From the NCBI GenBank assembly GCA_016176845.1, contig JACOWJ010000002.1, forward strand, positions 1 through 23,391: a stretch of DNA of 23,391 bases, read 5' to 3'. A program made the position numbers and the translations under genes. This document shows positions 14,710 through 22,360 of the stretch, piece by piece. Within the stretch, counting starts at the first letter, position 1; every line of letters starts with the position of its first letter. This DNA comes from Nitrospinota bacterium. GTDB lineage: Bacteria; 2-12-FULL-45-22; JACOWJ01. The notes beneath the pieces are model-generated. The model saw only the letters and a list, made by a program, of their open reading frames with translations, was not told the origin of the DNA and searched no databases.

Positions 14710-15201
14710 ATGGAAACATCCTTCTGGGTATTGGGACATCGGGTAGATGTCCTGTCCTATCTGTTTCGCTTTTTCACCGTCTTCGTCCCAGAGACAGTGC
14801 GGAACGAGGTGTTAGCGCCTGGTCCTCGTTACCCTCAACGGGTCTATGGCTACCAGGAGATGTTTAGGCTGCTGGAGGGTCAGGGCCTGATTTCCATCCG
14901 CAACCCGACTCGTGTGCAACCCCAATTCCATCGTGCCGAGGCGATGGCACTCGCGCTCGCGGAGGAAGAGGGCTGGTGGCTGCTCATTAACGAGCAGCGT
15001 CCCCTCACGCTCGCGCGGCAGCGCGGCATCAAGGCGGTGACAGTGCCCGAGCTCATTGTCTATCTCTATCAGGCGCAAATATTGTCCTATCACAGCACCG
15101 CCAACAAGTTGGACGGAATCGCTGCAAACACAGCACAGATCGTGATGCAGGCAGCGCGGCAGTCATTGGAGGCCCTGGCGCAAAGTCATGGAGAGAGGTG
15201 A
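14710..15201 (+). CDS. PIN-like domain protein (DUF3368-type), putative toxin
   Basis: A protein of 163 residues from ATG 14710 (GAGGGAG just before it); an in-frame ATG at 14689 would be nearly leaderless. The segment RAEAMALALAEEEGWWLLIN, then E.RP..A...GIKAVTVPELI, is characteristic of PIN-like proteins of the DUF3368 kind, which act as RNases in toxin-antitoxin pairs. The glutamate of the family's EA motif is present. The usual Asp-Asp after the strand reads Asn-Glu, and the first-strand Asp is not evident, so catalysis may be changed. The next gene overlaps or nearly overlaps. Here the toxin-like gene comes first. Confidence -1.
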   Translation: METSFWVLGHRVDVLSYLFRFFTVFVPETVRNEVLAPGPRYPQRVYGYQEMFRLLEGQGLISIRNPTRVQPQFHRAEAMALALAEEEGWWLLINEQRPLTLARQRGIKAVTVPELIVYLYQAQILSYHSTANKLDGIAANTAQIVMQAARQSLEALAQSHGER

Positions 15202-15209
15202 GAGGGATC

Positions 15210-15557
15210 ATGAGCATCGAAACGAAAACCCCTGCGACGACCAGGCGGGTGACAAAATCTATTCGCCTGACCTCAGAAGAATCCGAGGAATTGGCGCATC
15301 TGGTGAGAGGGACTGCTTATGCGGAGGCCGCGCTCATGCGGCAGTGGGTCCTTCAGGGGATGCAGCAGTTCAGAGTAAGCGAAGCCATCCGTGCTTACCA
15401 GGAAGGGCAACTGGATTTGCGACAGGCAGCAGAACGAGCCGGGTTGCCCGTTGCCGTGTTACTGGAAGAGATGGCAGCACGGAAGGTGGCAGTACTGGAG
15501 AGCCCTGACGCCTTCGGTCCCGGGCTGACTGCCCTGCAGGAAGCATTTGGAGAGTAG
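15210..15557 (+). CDS. UPF0175-like/RHH-type antitoxin partner
   Basis: A protein of 115 residues from ATG 15210; GTG 15198 overlapping the previous stop as GTGA is an alternative. N-terminal VTKSIRLTSEESEELAHLV resembles a ribbon-helix-helix DNA-binding strand and helix. C-terminal AIRAYQEGQLDLRQAAERAG, followed by VAVLLEEMAARKV, matches the helix-turn-helix repeat of UPF0175 antitoxins. Its position behind a PIN-like gene supports a toxin-antitoxin pair with autoregulation from the promoter at 14654. Confidence -1.
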   Translation: MSIETKTPATTRRVTKSIRLTSEESEELAHLVRGTAYAEAALMRQWVLQGMQQFRVSEAIRAYQEGQLDLRQAAERAGLPVAVLLEEMAARKVAVLESPDAFGPGLTALQEAFGE

Positions 15558-15814
15558 GGTGACGAAGTTCTTGGCTCAAGAAGGAGAAGGTCTTTGGAGT
15601 CCTGGACCGGCTAGCCGGCTGGCGTCCCATATCCCCGACAGAGGTGAGCAGGTGGTCCGTGACTTATGGGTATGGAGGGATGGGCTGGCCGCCCGGTTTG
15701 GGCTGGGGTTTCTACAATCGGTGATCCTTGAAGTAGATTTCATAAATGTCGGATGGGCACCCGACCGGATGAGAGTGATTCGGGATACGTGGCGGCATCC
15801 TTGGGAGGCAAGAA
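15558..15814. other. Gene-poor spacer
   Basis: No supportable gene. A short open stretch on the plus strand (about 15577-15725) reads VFGVLDRLAGWRPISPTEVS and ends in WGFYNR, and may be the tail of a lost gene, but I recognise no family. Confidence -1.
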
Positions 15815-16135
15815 ATGGTAACCATGGAGCAGATCGAAGATCTTAGCCGCTGTATTGTAAAGGAGTTTCACCCGGATAGGGTCGTGCTCTTTGGCTCGTA
15901 TGCACGGGGCACCCCAACGGCCGATTCTGACGTGGACTTGCTGGTCATCCTCCCTTTTGAGGGTAAGGCTGTTTTCAAATCGGTGGAAATACGGCTGAAG
16001 CTCCAGCCCTCCTTCCCCGTGGACCTTATCATACGCACCCCTGGAAAGGTGCGCAAGCGTATAGCCATGGGGGACAGTTTCATGCGCGAGATCCTGGAAA
16101 AAGGGAAGGTACTCTATGAAGCCGATGACCGCTGA
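15815..16135 (+). CDS. Minimal nucleotidyltransferase (MntA-like antitoxin)
   Basis: A protein of 106 residues. The nucleotidyltransferase motif LFGSYARGTPTADSDVDLLV gives GSx(10)DxD, with a third acidic residue expected in VDLIIRT. The C-terminal KGKVLYE ending is typical. In MNT-HEPN modules this protein AMPylates a HEPN ribonuclease and keeps it inactive. The 3' end overlaps the start of a HEPN-like frame at 16116. The start ATG at 15815 lies after GGGAGGCAAGAA, and an ATG three codons later is close behind. Confidence -1.
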   Translation: MVTMEQIEDLSRCIVKEFHPDRVVLFGSYARGTPTADSDVDLLVILPFEGKAVFKSVEIRLKLQPSFPVDLIIRTPGKVRKRIAMGDSFMREILEKGKVLYEADDR

Positions 16136-16199
16136 ATGGGTGAGCAAGGCGGAGGGGGATTTCGCAATTCTGGAACGCGAATCCGTACCTTCTCAATAA
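16116..16199 (+). pseudogene. Truncated HEPN-domain protein (27 aa left)
   Basis: The frame starts at ATG 16116 inside the end of the nucleotidyltransferase gene and reads MKPMTAEWVSKAEGDFAILE followed by RESVPSQ and TAA. This is the usual beginning of HEPN partners of MNT proteins (a W..KAE.D...). The remaining helices, including the RxxxxH RNase motif, are missing. A transposon ATPase remnant begins about 60 bp later, so the loss probably came with an insertion and later deletion. Confidence -1.
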
Positions 16200-16261
16200 T
16201 CGGGGGAAAACCAAAAATTGATCCGGAAGCCTTCATATTTTTCAATGGGTTAGGGATAGGT

Positions 16262-16514
16262 CTCTACTGCCTACTGCGTCATATCCCGGCCGCACGTTCA
16301 GCAGTTCTGCTAACGCTTTGGTGTGGTAGCCGTGACGCGTTAATTTGGGCTCTAATCCGTTGATGTCTTTGGACGGCACGCTTTCGATGACCTCCTCTGT
16401 GACAGGCTTTTGCCTGATCTTATAGGCCTCTTCAAACGCCAGCGTTAAGTATTACTCGATCTGAAGTGGCGTGGCCAACCGCTCTGCTAGAATGAGACCT
16501 CCCATGGAGGCGTG
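16262..16514 (-). pseudogene. C-terminal remnant of a transposon helper ATPase (ExeA/TniB/IstB-like)
   Basis: The minus-strand frame reads AERLATPLQIE, then a TAA (16454-16452), then YLTLAFEEAYKIRQKPVTEE and VIESVPSKDINGLEPKLTRH, then GYHTKALAELLNVRPG. This matches the C-terminal region of AAA ATPases encoded by IS21/Tn7-like or ExeA-type insertion elements as I remember them. The P-loop region is gone and there is a premature stop, so it is dead. It sits exactly between the truncated HEPN gene and the end of the acyl-CoA synthetase. Confidence -1.
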
Positions 16515-18104
16515 CTAGGGTCCCGGGGAAAGAGAAGAAGTGGGAGGGTTCATTCCCTCTTGCTCTTGCCAATATTTCTCCCGGAAGGTCCGTTTCAGCA
16601 TCTTTCCGGTATGATGGCGGGGCAGCTCCCCGATGAAGTCGATCGCCTGCGGCCGCTGGAAAGTGGAGAGCTTATCCTGGCAGTAGGCCATCAGCTCCCC
16701 TTCGGTAGCCGTCTCCCCTTCTTTGAGGACCACCAGGGCCTGGAAGGCTTCTCCCCATCGCCCGCTGGGTACGGGAAAGATCGCGGCCTCCTTGACCTTG
16801 GGGTGGCTCATGATGACCCGATGGATCTCCGAGGGATAGAGCTCGCTCTCGTCCACGCAGACCCGGTCGGGCCTCCGCTCCACGATATAGTAATAGCCCT
16901 CTGCGTCGCGGCACATGATATCCCCCACCGAGAACCACTCCCCACGGGAATTGGCCGCCGTGGCTTTGGGGTCGTTGTAATACTCACTGAACAGGCAAGG
17001 GCCCCGGGCAAACAGCTCCCCAGCCTCGCTGGCCGAGGCCTCCCGTCCTTTCTCGTCCAGGAGCATGACCTCGTAGCCTAGTGTGGGCTGGCCCACGCAC
17101 CGCACCTTGCGACGCTGGTCCGCGGGCTTAAGAATCGTACAGAAGCCCAGCTCGGTCGCCTCATAGGCCTCGTAGAGTTGAACGCCTTTAAAGTAACCCA
17201 GGACCCACTCCTTGGCCCGGGTAAGCAGGGGGGCCATCGAAGAGATCAGGGACCGCAAGGAGCTGACATCATACTCCTTCACGCCGGTCTCCGAGAGCAT
17301 CCTGAGGGCATCGAACATCTGGGGAGTCATTAGCGAGAAAGTGACCTTCTCCTGCTGGATGGCCTGCAGGGCGCGCGCGGGAGAAAATCCCTTCAAGAGG
17401 CAAACCGTTCCCCCCAAATAAAGCGACATTAAGGAGATCAGGGCCGACCCTGCCCGGTGGAGGGGGCAGGCGCATAGGCCAATGTCCCTCTCCGTCAGGC
17501 CGAACTCCACCGCCCCGTAAAGATAGGCCAATACATTGGCCCGGTGGCTGCGAACCACCCCCTTGGGGAAGCCCATGCTCCCGGAGGTATAGAAGATCAT
17601 TCCTGGCAGGGTTTCTGACAGGACCACCTCCGGTTCACGCTCCGTGGCCTCGGCCAGAAATCGCTCGTAAGAGAGGAGGCCTTCTCCCTCCGGCTCCTCC
17701 CCCAGGGCCAGGTAAGCCTTCACCTTGCCTAACCTTGACATCAGGAAGGGGGCCTTCTCCTGGAACTCTTTCCCTAAGACCAGCACGCGAGAGTCGGAAT
17801 GGTCGAGAATATAGCGGATCTCTTCGTCTTTGAGCTCGCCGTTGAGAGGAACGGCCACCGCCCCGATCTTGGCGCTGGCCAGATAGACCTCCAAAACCTC
17901 GGGGCAGTTGAAGGTCAGGGTGGCAACCTTGTCCCCCTGGCCCAATCCCAGGGAAAGCAAGGACTGAGCCAGACGGTTGACCCGACCATTGAATTGCTGG
18001 TAAGTAAGCCCCTTATCCTCGAAGACCACCGCCATCTTTTGAGGATAGCGGAGGGCATGCTGCCTCAGGGTCGCTCCCATCCGGAGGATGCCGTCAGATA
18101 CCAT
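16515..18104 (-). CDS. Acyl-CoA synthetase-like AMP-binding protein with altered active-site motifs
   Basis: A protein of 529 residues of the ANL (AMP-dependent ligase) superfamily, a paralogue of the gene just upstream. The adenylation loop reads YTSGSMGFPKG instead of TSGTTGxPKG. A5 reads YEATE (usually YGATE), and A7 has WFSVGD. The A8 hinge reads ERRPDRVCVDESELYPSEI where the neighbour has DRKSDMVISGGVNIYPVEI, so SGG is VDE and Asn is Glu. The C-terminal catalytic lysine remains in TGKMLKR. The frame is intact over the full length. It may activate another carboxylic acid, or have lost one half-reaction. The start codon ATG 18104 follows GGAAAAG. It ends 10 bp from the dead transposon ATPase. 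Confidence -1.
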   Translation of the reverse strand: MVSDGILRMGATLRQHALRYPQKMAVVFEDKGLTYQQFNGRVNRLAQSLLSLGLGQGDKVATLTFNCPEVLEVYLASAKIGAVAVPLNGELKDEEIRYILDHSDSRVLVLGKEFQEKAPFLMSRLGKVKAYLALGEEPEGEGLLSYERFLAEATEREPEVVLSETLPGMIFYTSGSMGFPKGVVRSHRANVLAYLYGAVEFGLTERDIGLCACPLHRAGSALISLMSLYLGGTVCLLKGFSPARALQAIQQEKVTFSLMTPQMFDALRMLSETGVKEYDVSSLRSLISSMAPLLTRAKEWVLGYFKGVQLYEAYEATELGFCTILKPADQRRKVRCVGQPTLGYEVMLLDEKGREASASEAGELFARGPCLFSEYYNDPKATAANSRGEWFSVGDIMCRDAEGYYYIVERRPDRVCVDESELYPSEIHRVIMSHPKVKEAAIFPVPSGRWGEAFQALVVLKEGETATEGELMAYCQDKLSTFQRPQAIDFIGELPRHHTGKMLKRTFREKYWQEQEGMNPPTSSLSPGP

Positions 18105-18140
18105 CTTTTCCTCTCCGAGGGATTAGGGATTAGTAAAAAC

Positions 18141-18242
18141 CATTCGTGTCAACCTAACCCCTGGGAACGCGGGCCTCCCCGCCCGCAAATAGCGGCCAAG
18201 ATGGCCGCGCTCCCAGGATTAAACCTCAAGTTGACACGAATG
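18141..18242. mobile_element. 102-bp MITE-like element with 13-bp ends and 10-bp target duplication
   Basis: CATTCGTGTCAAC (18141-18153) and GTTGACACGAATG (18230-18242) are perfect inverted ends. TAGTAAAAAC flanks both sides exactly (18131-18140 and 18243-18252), a clear target-site duplication. The centre has GC-rich stems: GGGAACGCGGGC/GCCCGC-type, and GCGGCCA/TGGCCGC. There is no ORF. It lies between the two acyl-CoA synthetase genes. Further right, TAACCCC is repeated in tandem (about 18272-18302). Confidence -1.
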
Positions 18243-18303
18243 TAGTAAAAACTATTCCACGGCGCCTCTGGCTAACCCCTAACCCCTAACGGCTAACCCC
18301 TTC

Positions 18304-19863
18304 TTAGGAGACGCCGCTCTCCTGTCCCTTCCAGAACTGATCCCTCAGGACCCGTTTCAGGATCTTGCCCGACGGGTTGCGGGGCAGCTCGGGGACGAAC
18401 TCGACCGACTTGGGCTTCTTGTAAGGGGCCAGATTTTGCCGGCAGTGCTCGACGATCTCTTCCTCCGTGCAGGCTTCTCCCCCCTTGATCACCACGAAGG
18501 CCTTGAGCGACTCGCCCCAGAGCTCATCGGGAATCCCGATCACAGCTACGTCCGCCACTTTGGGGTGGCTCATGATGCAGTTGTCGATCTCGACCGGGTA
18601 GATGTTCACGCCGCCGCTGATCACCATGTCGGACTTGCGATCGACCACGTAATAATATCCCTCATCGTCCTCTTTCACGATGTCGCCCACGGTGAACCAG
18701 GAGCCGGCCGAGTTCTCCTCGGTCGCCTTAGCGTTCTTATAATAGCCGTCCAGCATGCAGGGACCGGTAGCGTACAGGATGCCCGGGTCACCCGGTTTGA
18801 CGGGGTTGCCATCCTCGTCCAGCAGTTTCATCTCGTACCCGAAGACGCCCTGGCCGACGCACCGGATCTTGCGGCGCTGATCGCGGTGCTTCAGGTTGGT
18901 GCAGATCCCCAGCTCCGTGGCCCCGTAAGCCTCCGATAGCTTGGCGTTGGTGAAGTAGTTCAGGATCCAATCCTTGGTCTTGGTGTGGAGGGGAGCGGCG
19001 GCGGAGATGACCACCCGCATCGAGCTCACATCGTAGCTCTTGAGCTCCTCCTCCGGCAACTGCATCATCAGGTTGTACATGGTGGGGACGATAAAGCCGG
19101 TGGTGACCTTCTCATCCTGGATCGTCTTCAGGGCGTCGCGGGCCTCAAACTTGTCCTTGATCAGGACGGTGCCGCCGATATAGATGTGCATGTGATTGAA
19201 GAAACCGGGGCCAGCGTGGTAAAGGGGACCACAGCTGATCGTTATGTCCTCTTCCGTGAAGCCGAACTCGATGCAGGAGTACATGTAGAGCAGCGTATTG
19301 GCCCGGTGGCTGCGCATCGCCCCTTTGGGAAAACCGGTGGTCCCCGAGGTGTACATAATCATGTTGGGGTCGGCCTCCTTCAGGTCGACCTGGGGCTCCT
19401 CCGGAGAGCTGGAAGCCAGCAGCTGCTCGTAAGGGATCATTTTTGAGGGGGTGTCCTTCCCCACGAAGACGCAATGTTTGAGGCTATTCAGCTCAGAGGA
19501 TACGGCGCCCAGCCGCTCCAGGAACTCCGGGCCAACGATCAGGCCGGCCGCCTCGGAGTGGTTCAGGATATACTTGATCTCATCGCTCTTGAGGTTGTAG
19601 TTGATGGGCACCCCAACCAGGCCCGTCTTGTTGGCGGCAAAATAGGCCTCCATGTACTCACTGCAGTTCATGAGGAGGATGCCCAGCCGATCCCCCTTTT
19701 TCAAGCCCAGGCCAAAGAGGCCGTTGGAGAGTCGGTTCACCCGCTCGTTGTACTGCTTATAGGTGATCCTCTGGTCCTTGAAGATAATGGCGTCTTTGTT
19801 GGGGTATTTCTGGGCGTGCTGTCTTAGCGTATCCCCGACCAACAAGGTGTTCGTTAATAACAT
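18304..19863 (-). CDS. Fatty/carboxylic acid-CoA ligase (canonical motifs)
   Basis: A protein of 519 residues of the ANL superfamily: ATP + acid + CoA gives acyl-CoA + AMP + PPi. Motifs are complete: YTSGTTGFPKG (P-loop), YGATELG, SWFTVGD, DRKSDMVISGGVNIYPVEI (hinge), and the C-terminal PRNPSGKILKR with the catalytic lysine. The closest class is FadD/CaiC-like ligases of medium-chain or aromatic acids; the substrate cannot be told. The start at 19863 follows GGAAAGGGAAG. The altered paralogue follows downstream on the same strand, 199 bp away with the 102-bp element between them, so they may once have been a tighter operon. Confidence -1.
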   Translation of the reverse strand: MLLTNTLLVGDTLRQHAQKYPNKDAIIFKDQRITYKQYNERVNRLSNGLFGLGLKKGDRLGILLMNCSEYMEAYFAANKTGLVGVPINYNLKSDEIKYILNHSEAAGLIVGPEFLERLGAVSSELNSLKHCVFVGKDTPSKMIPYEQLLASSSPEEPQVDLKEADPNMIMYTSGTTGFPKGAMRSHRANTLLYMYSCIEFGFTEEDITISCGPLYHAGPGFFNHMHIYIGGTVLIKDKFEARDALKTIQDEKVTTGFIVPTMYNLMMQLPEEELKSYDVSSMRVVISAAAPLHTKTKDWILNYFTNAKLSEAYGATELGICTNLKHRDQRRKIRCVGQGVFGYEMKLLDEDGNPVKPGDPGILYATGPCMLDGYYKNAKATEENSAGSWFTVGDIVKEDDEGYYYVVDRKSDMVISGGVNIYPVEIDNCIMSHPKVADVAVIGIPDELWGESLKAFVVIKGGEACTEEEIVEHCRQNLAPYKKPKSVEFVPELPRNPSGKILKRVLRDQFWKGQESGVS

Positions 19864-19973
19864 CTTCCCTTTCCTCCCTGATCCCTATTTGGATGCCCGT
19901 TCCAACCCTCGCCCGCCCCAAAGGCCAGGCGCTATCGTTGCAAAGTTCTCAAAGTCGGAGCATATTGAGCAAG

Positions 19974-20020
19974 AGTTTAGCGGAACCCAGAATTTTAGTC
20001 AAGAGGTTTTACCATAAAAT
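19974..20020 (+). repeat. Dispersed repeat copy upstream of the acyltransferase gene
   Basis: AGTTTAGCGGAAC, then TTTAGTCAAG and TTTTACCATAAAAT, resembles 8084-8141 with the same order of blocks. It occupies the intergenic region between the divergent synthetase and acyltransferase genes, which otherwise shows no gene. Confidence -1.
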
Positions 20021-20100
20021 AGGTTATGATATTCAGCCTTCGCACATTTTCGCGGAGGGGTACGAGGGCCCTACCCTCGGTGTAGAGAAGGAGGTCAATT

Positions 20101-21006
20101 ATGCCGGGCGAAATCAAGAAGAAAAAACCGCTGATCGAGCGGATTGGACAGGAGTTGGGGGCACGGGCCCTTTCTCTCCTGAAGGGGGCGATCGGTCGAC
20201 TGCCCCCGGATTGGATCTATCCCCTGGGCAGGTTGGGGGGGGACCTCCTCTTCGCCTTCCTGCGGAAGAAACGCTCCCTGGCCATCCGCAACCTCGACCG
20301 AGTCTTGGACCTCCCCCCCGACGGAGGGGCCTCTTCTCGGTTAGCCCGGCAGAACTTCCGCTGTCTTTCCCTGGTCCCGCTCGAGATGTTCCGGTTCTGC
20401 CATTTGCCCGAGTGGGAGGTCTCCCGGAGGATTCAGGTGAAGGGGTTGGATCACCTGGAGGAGGCCCACCGACGAGGAAAGGGGGTCATCTGCGTGAGCG
20501 CCCACCTGGGCAACTTCTTGCTAGTCCCGCTGAGGCTGGGATTGGAGGGCTATTCCTTCCATGTCCTGGTGCGGGCCGAAAAGGACTCTCGCGTCGAGGG
20601 GGTCTTCCTGGAGGCACGCGAGCGCTTTGGGGCCAAGACCCTCTATAAGGGTCAGTCCTACTTTTCCCTGGTTAAGGTCCTGAAGGGGAACGGGATCCTG
20701 TGGCTCTTCCTGGACCAGTTTGCCAAGTCGAGCGACCTGGAAGTCCCCTTTTTGACCCGCCGCTTCCTGATCTACGACGGTTACGCCCGCCTGGCCCGGA
20801 TGACAGGCGCGGCCATTGTTCCGCTCACCATCGGCCGGCTGCGGGAAAACCTCCATCAAATCGAGATCTTCCCGGCCCTAGAGGAAAACGGGAAAGGAGA
20901 GGATGACCGGCAGGCCCAGGCGGAAAAGCTTATGGGAATATTGGAGGAGCAGATCCGCTTTCGGCCGTCCGAGTGGTTTTGGTGGCACAAGGATTGGTTC
21001 CGGTGA
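20101..21006 (+). CDS. LpxL/HtrB-family lysophospholipid acyltransferase lacking the motif acid
   Basis: A protein of 301 residues, start ATG 20101 behind AGAAGGAGG. It belongs to the bacterial lipid A/lysophospholipid acyltransferase family. Residues 20-55 are hydrophobic with RLGGDLLFAFL; AIRNLDRVL and the conserved SAHLGNF region follow, then LFLDQFAK.. and VPFLTRR. These enzymes use H-x4-D/E as catalytic dyad. Here H135 is followed after four residues by Leu (HLGNFL), so the acid is missing. It may be inactive, or another residue may serve. The neighbouring synthetase genes, on the opposite strand, also act on acyl groups. It ends before an 82-bp repeat, and the next gene is convergent. 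Confidence -1.
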   Translation: MPGEIKKKKPLIERIGQELGARALSLLKGAIGRLPPDWIYPLGRLGGDLLFAFLRKKRSLAIRNLDRVLDLPPDGGASSRLARQNFRCLSLVPLEMFRFCHLPEWEVSRRIQVKGLDHLEEAHRRGKGVICVSAHLGNFLLVPLRLGLEGYSFHVLVRAEKDSRVEGVFLEARERFGAKTLYKGQSYFSLVKVLKGNGILWLFLDQFAKSSDLEVPFLTRRFLIYDGYARLARMTGAAIVPLTIGRLRENLHQIEIFPALEENGKGEDDRQAQAEKLMGILEEQIRFRPSEWFWWHKDWFR

Positions 21007-21023
21007 TATGAACGGTCTATCCG

Positions 21024-21105
21024 AAACCGACATGGCCAAGCTAAGTTGGCCGCCCCCGGGCATGAAAATGGAATCTGGAGAGACCCGGGCATTTTCACGG
21101 TAAAA
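21024..21105. repeat. 82-bp repeat, copy 1
   Basis: It starts AAACCGACATGGCCAAGC and ends GGCATTTTCACGGTAAAA. Compared with copy 2 (21695-21776) I count three differences in 82 bases. Internal stems: GGCCAA/TTGGCC, and GAAAATG/CATTTTC. It lies between the convergent acyltransferase and def genes, so it could serve as a bidirectional terminator, but the same sequence on the other side of def argues for a mobile or REP-like repeat. Confidence -1.
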
Positions 21106-21123
21106 CCTCTCTGGCTCCTCTGC

Positions 21124-21639
21124 TCAATCCATATCTTTGCGCCGGAACAGATCGGTCTTCAGGGAGCCAACCCGCTCGATGAAGAGGATCCCCTCCAGAT
21201 GGTCGATCTCGTGTTGCAGGGCTACGGCCTCGAAATCTTTGGAGGTCAGCTCCACCGGGTTCCAGTTCCGGTCCAGCCCGTTGACCACCACCCGCCGGGC
21301 TCGCTTGACGTTGGCGGTGTACTCCGGCAGGCTCAGGCATCCCTCTCGGACCATCTTCTCTCCTTCCTGATAAAGGATCGCCGGGTTGATCAGGATCATG
21401 AGCCCATGCCCCGGGTCTTTGGCACGACGATTGGAATTCCCCGAATTGCGAGAGACGTCTATCGCGATCACCCGAAGAGAGTGGCCCACCTGAGGCGCGG
21501 CCAGCCCCACACCCGGAGAGGCGTACAAGGTCTCGACCATATCATCGATCAGTCGGATGACCTCATCGTCCAGGGCCCTTACCTTTTCTGCCTTTGCCTT
21601 GAGGGAAGGATGAGGATACTTCAGGATCTCCAGGATCAT
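21124..21639 (-). CDS. def: Peptide deformylase
   Basis: This enzyme removes the N-formyl group from nascent proteins. It has 171 residues with all three metal motifs: GVGLAAPQ (43-50), EGCLSLP (99-105, Cys ligand C101) and QHEIDHLEG (142-150, His ligands 143 and 147 with catalytic Glu). The segment RNSGNSNRRAKDPGHGLM, between the first two motifs, is slightly longer than in E. coli. No fmt gene is adjacent. It sits alone between two near-identical 82-bp repeats. Confidence -1.
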   Translation of the reverse strand: MILEILKYPHPSLKAKAEKVRALDDEVIRLIDDMVETLYASPGVGLAAPQVGHSLRVIAIDVSRNSGNSNRRAKDPGHGLMILINPAILYQEGEKMVREGCLSLPEYTANVKRARRVVVNGLDRNWNPVELTSKDFEAVALQHEIDHLEGILFIERVGSLKTDLFRRKDMD

Positions 21640-21694
21640 CGAGAAGGGGCTGCCTCCAGCTCAACCACACACAAGGGAGCATTATCAGGTTTGA

Positions 21695-21776
21695 AAACCG
21701 ACATGGCCAAGCTAAGTTGGCCGCCCCCGGTCATGAAAATGGACCCTGGAGAGACCCGGGCATTTTCACGGTAAAA
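21695..21776. repeat. 82-bp repeat, copy 2
   Basis: It is near-identical and in the same orientation as 21024-21105. It lies in the gap between the end of the double-ACT gene and the start of def, so it separates their transcription on the minus strand. A third, 25-bp partial copy is at 8127-8151. Confidence -1.
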
Positions 21777-21787
21777 GTCTCGGCGAA

Positions 21788-22333
21788 TCAGAGCTTGATG
21801 GAATTGATCGGTTTCCAGGTGATGTCGATGTTCAGCTCCTTCTCCAGCCTTTTCAGCTCGACGTTCAACATCTTTGGAGAGACCTCGGGGGGCACCTCGA
21901 TCTCCAGTATCATGACGTAAACCGGGACCTCGCCGGACTCCAAGGTCTTGGTATTCAAATCGGTGATGTTGATGCCGCAGGAGGCCAAAGCCTGCGTGAC
22001 CCGATAGACGATTCCCGGCTTATCGCTTCCCAGCACGGAGAGCATGTAGGGGCTCCCAAGGGAGAGCCGCGGCACCCTCTCGATCTCCTCGAGCTCCTTC
22101 AGGAAGATGAACAGGCCAAAGGACCGCTCCGCTTCCTGGAACCGCTCCTGCAGCTCGCGCAGGGATAGGCTTTCGGGCGCGGAAACGATCAGGATCATGG
22201 CAAACTCGCCCTTCAAGATGGTCATGCTGGAGTCCTCGATGTTGCAATGGGACTCATAGAGAACCTTCGTCACCGAGGCCACGATCCCAGGTCGATCCTT
22301 TCCAATTGCCGATAAAACGAAACTCTTTCTCAT
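21788..22333 (-). CDS. Double-ACT-domain protein (GcvR-like)
   Basis: A protein of 181 residues with two ACT domains: about 1-85 (VLSAIGKDRPGIVASVTKVL, then GEFAMILIV) and 95-175 (MLSVLGSDKPGIVYRVTQAL, then INITDLNTKTL). ACT domains bind small ligands, often amino acids. This two-ACT architecture is that of GcvR, the glycine cleavage repressor, and related regulators; no DNA-binding motif is present. No gcv genes are in the window, so the target is open. ATG 22333 has the weak site GGAGATG just upstream. Confidence -1.
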   Translation of the reverse strand: MRKSFVLSAIGKDRPGIVASVTKVLYESHCNIEDSSMTILKGEFAMILIVSAPESLSLRELQERFQEAERSFGLFIFLKELEEIERVPRLSLGSPYMLSVLGSDKPGIVYRVTQALASCGINITDLNTKTLESGEVPVYVMILEIEVPPEVSPKMLNVELKRLEKELNIDITWKPINSIKL

Positions 22334-22360
22334 CTCCGTCGCTTACCTATGGCTTCCCAC

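Noticed and set aside
15547-15846. 99-codon frame after the antitoxin
   Set aside because: It overlaps the antitoxin end and the next gene's start, and has no family features.
18272-18302. Telomere-like TAACCCC tandem repeat
   Set aside because: It is only about three to four imperfect units in a short intergenic gap; no end-structure meaning can be supported.
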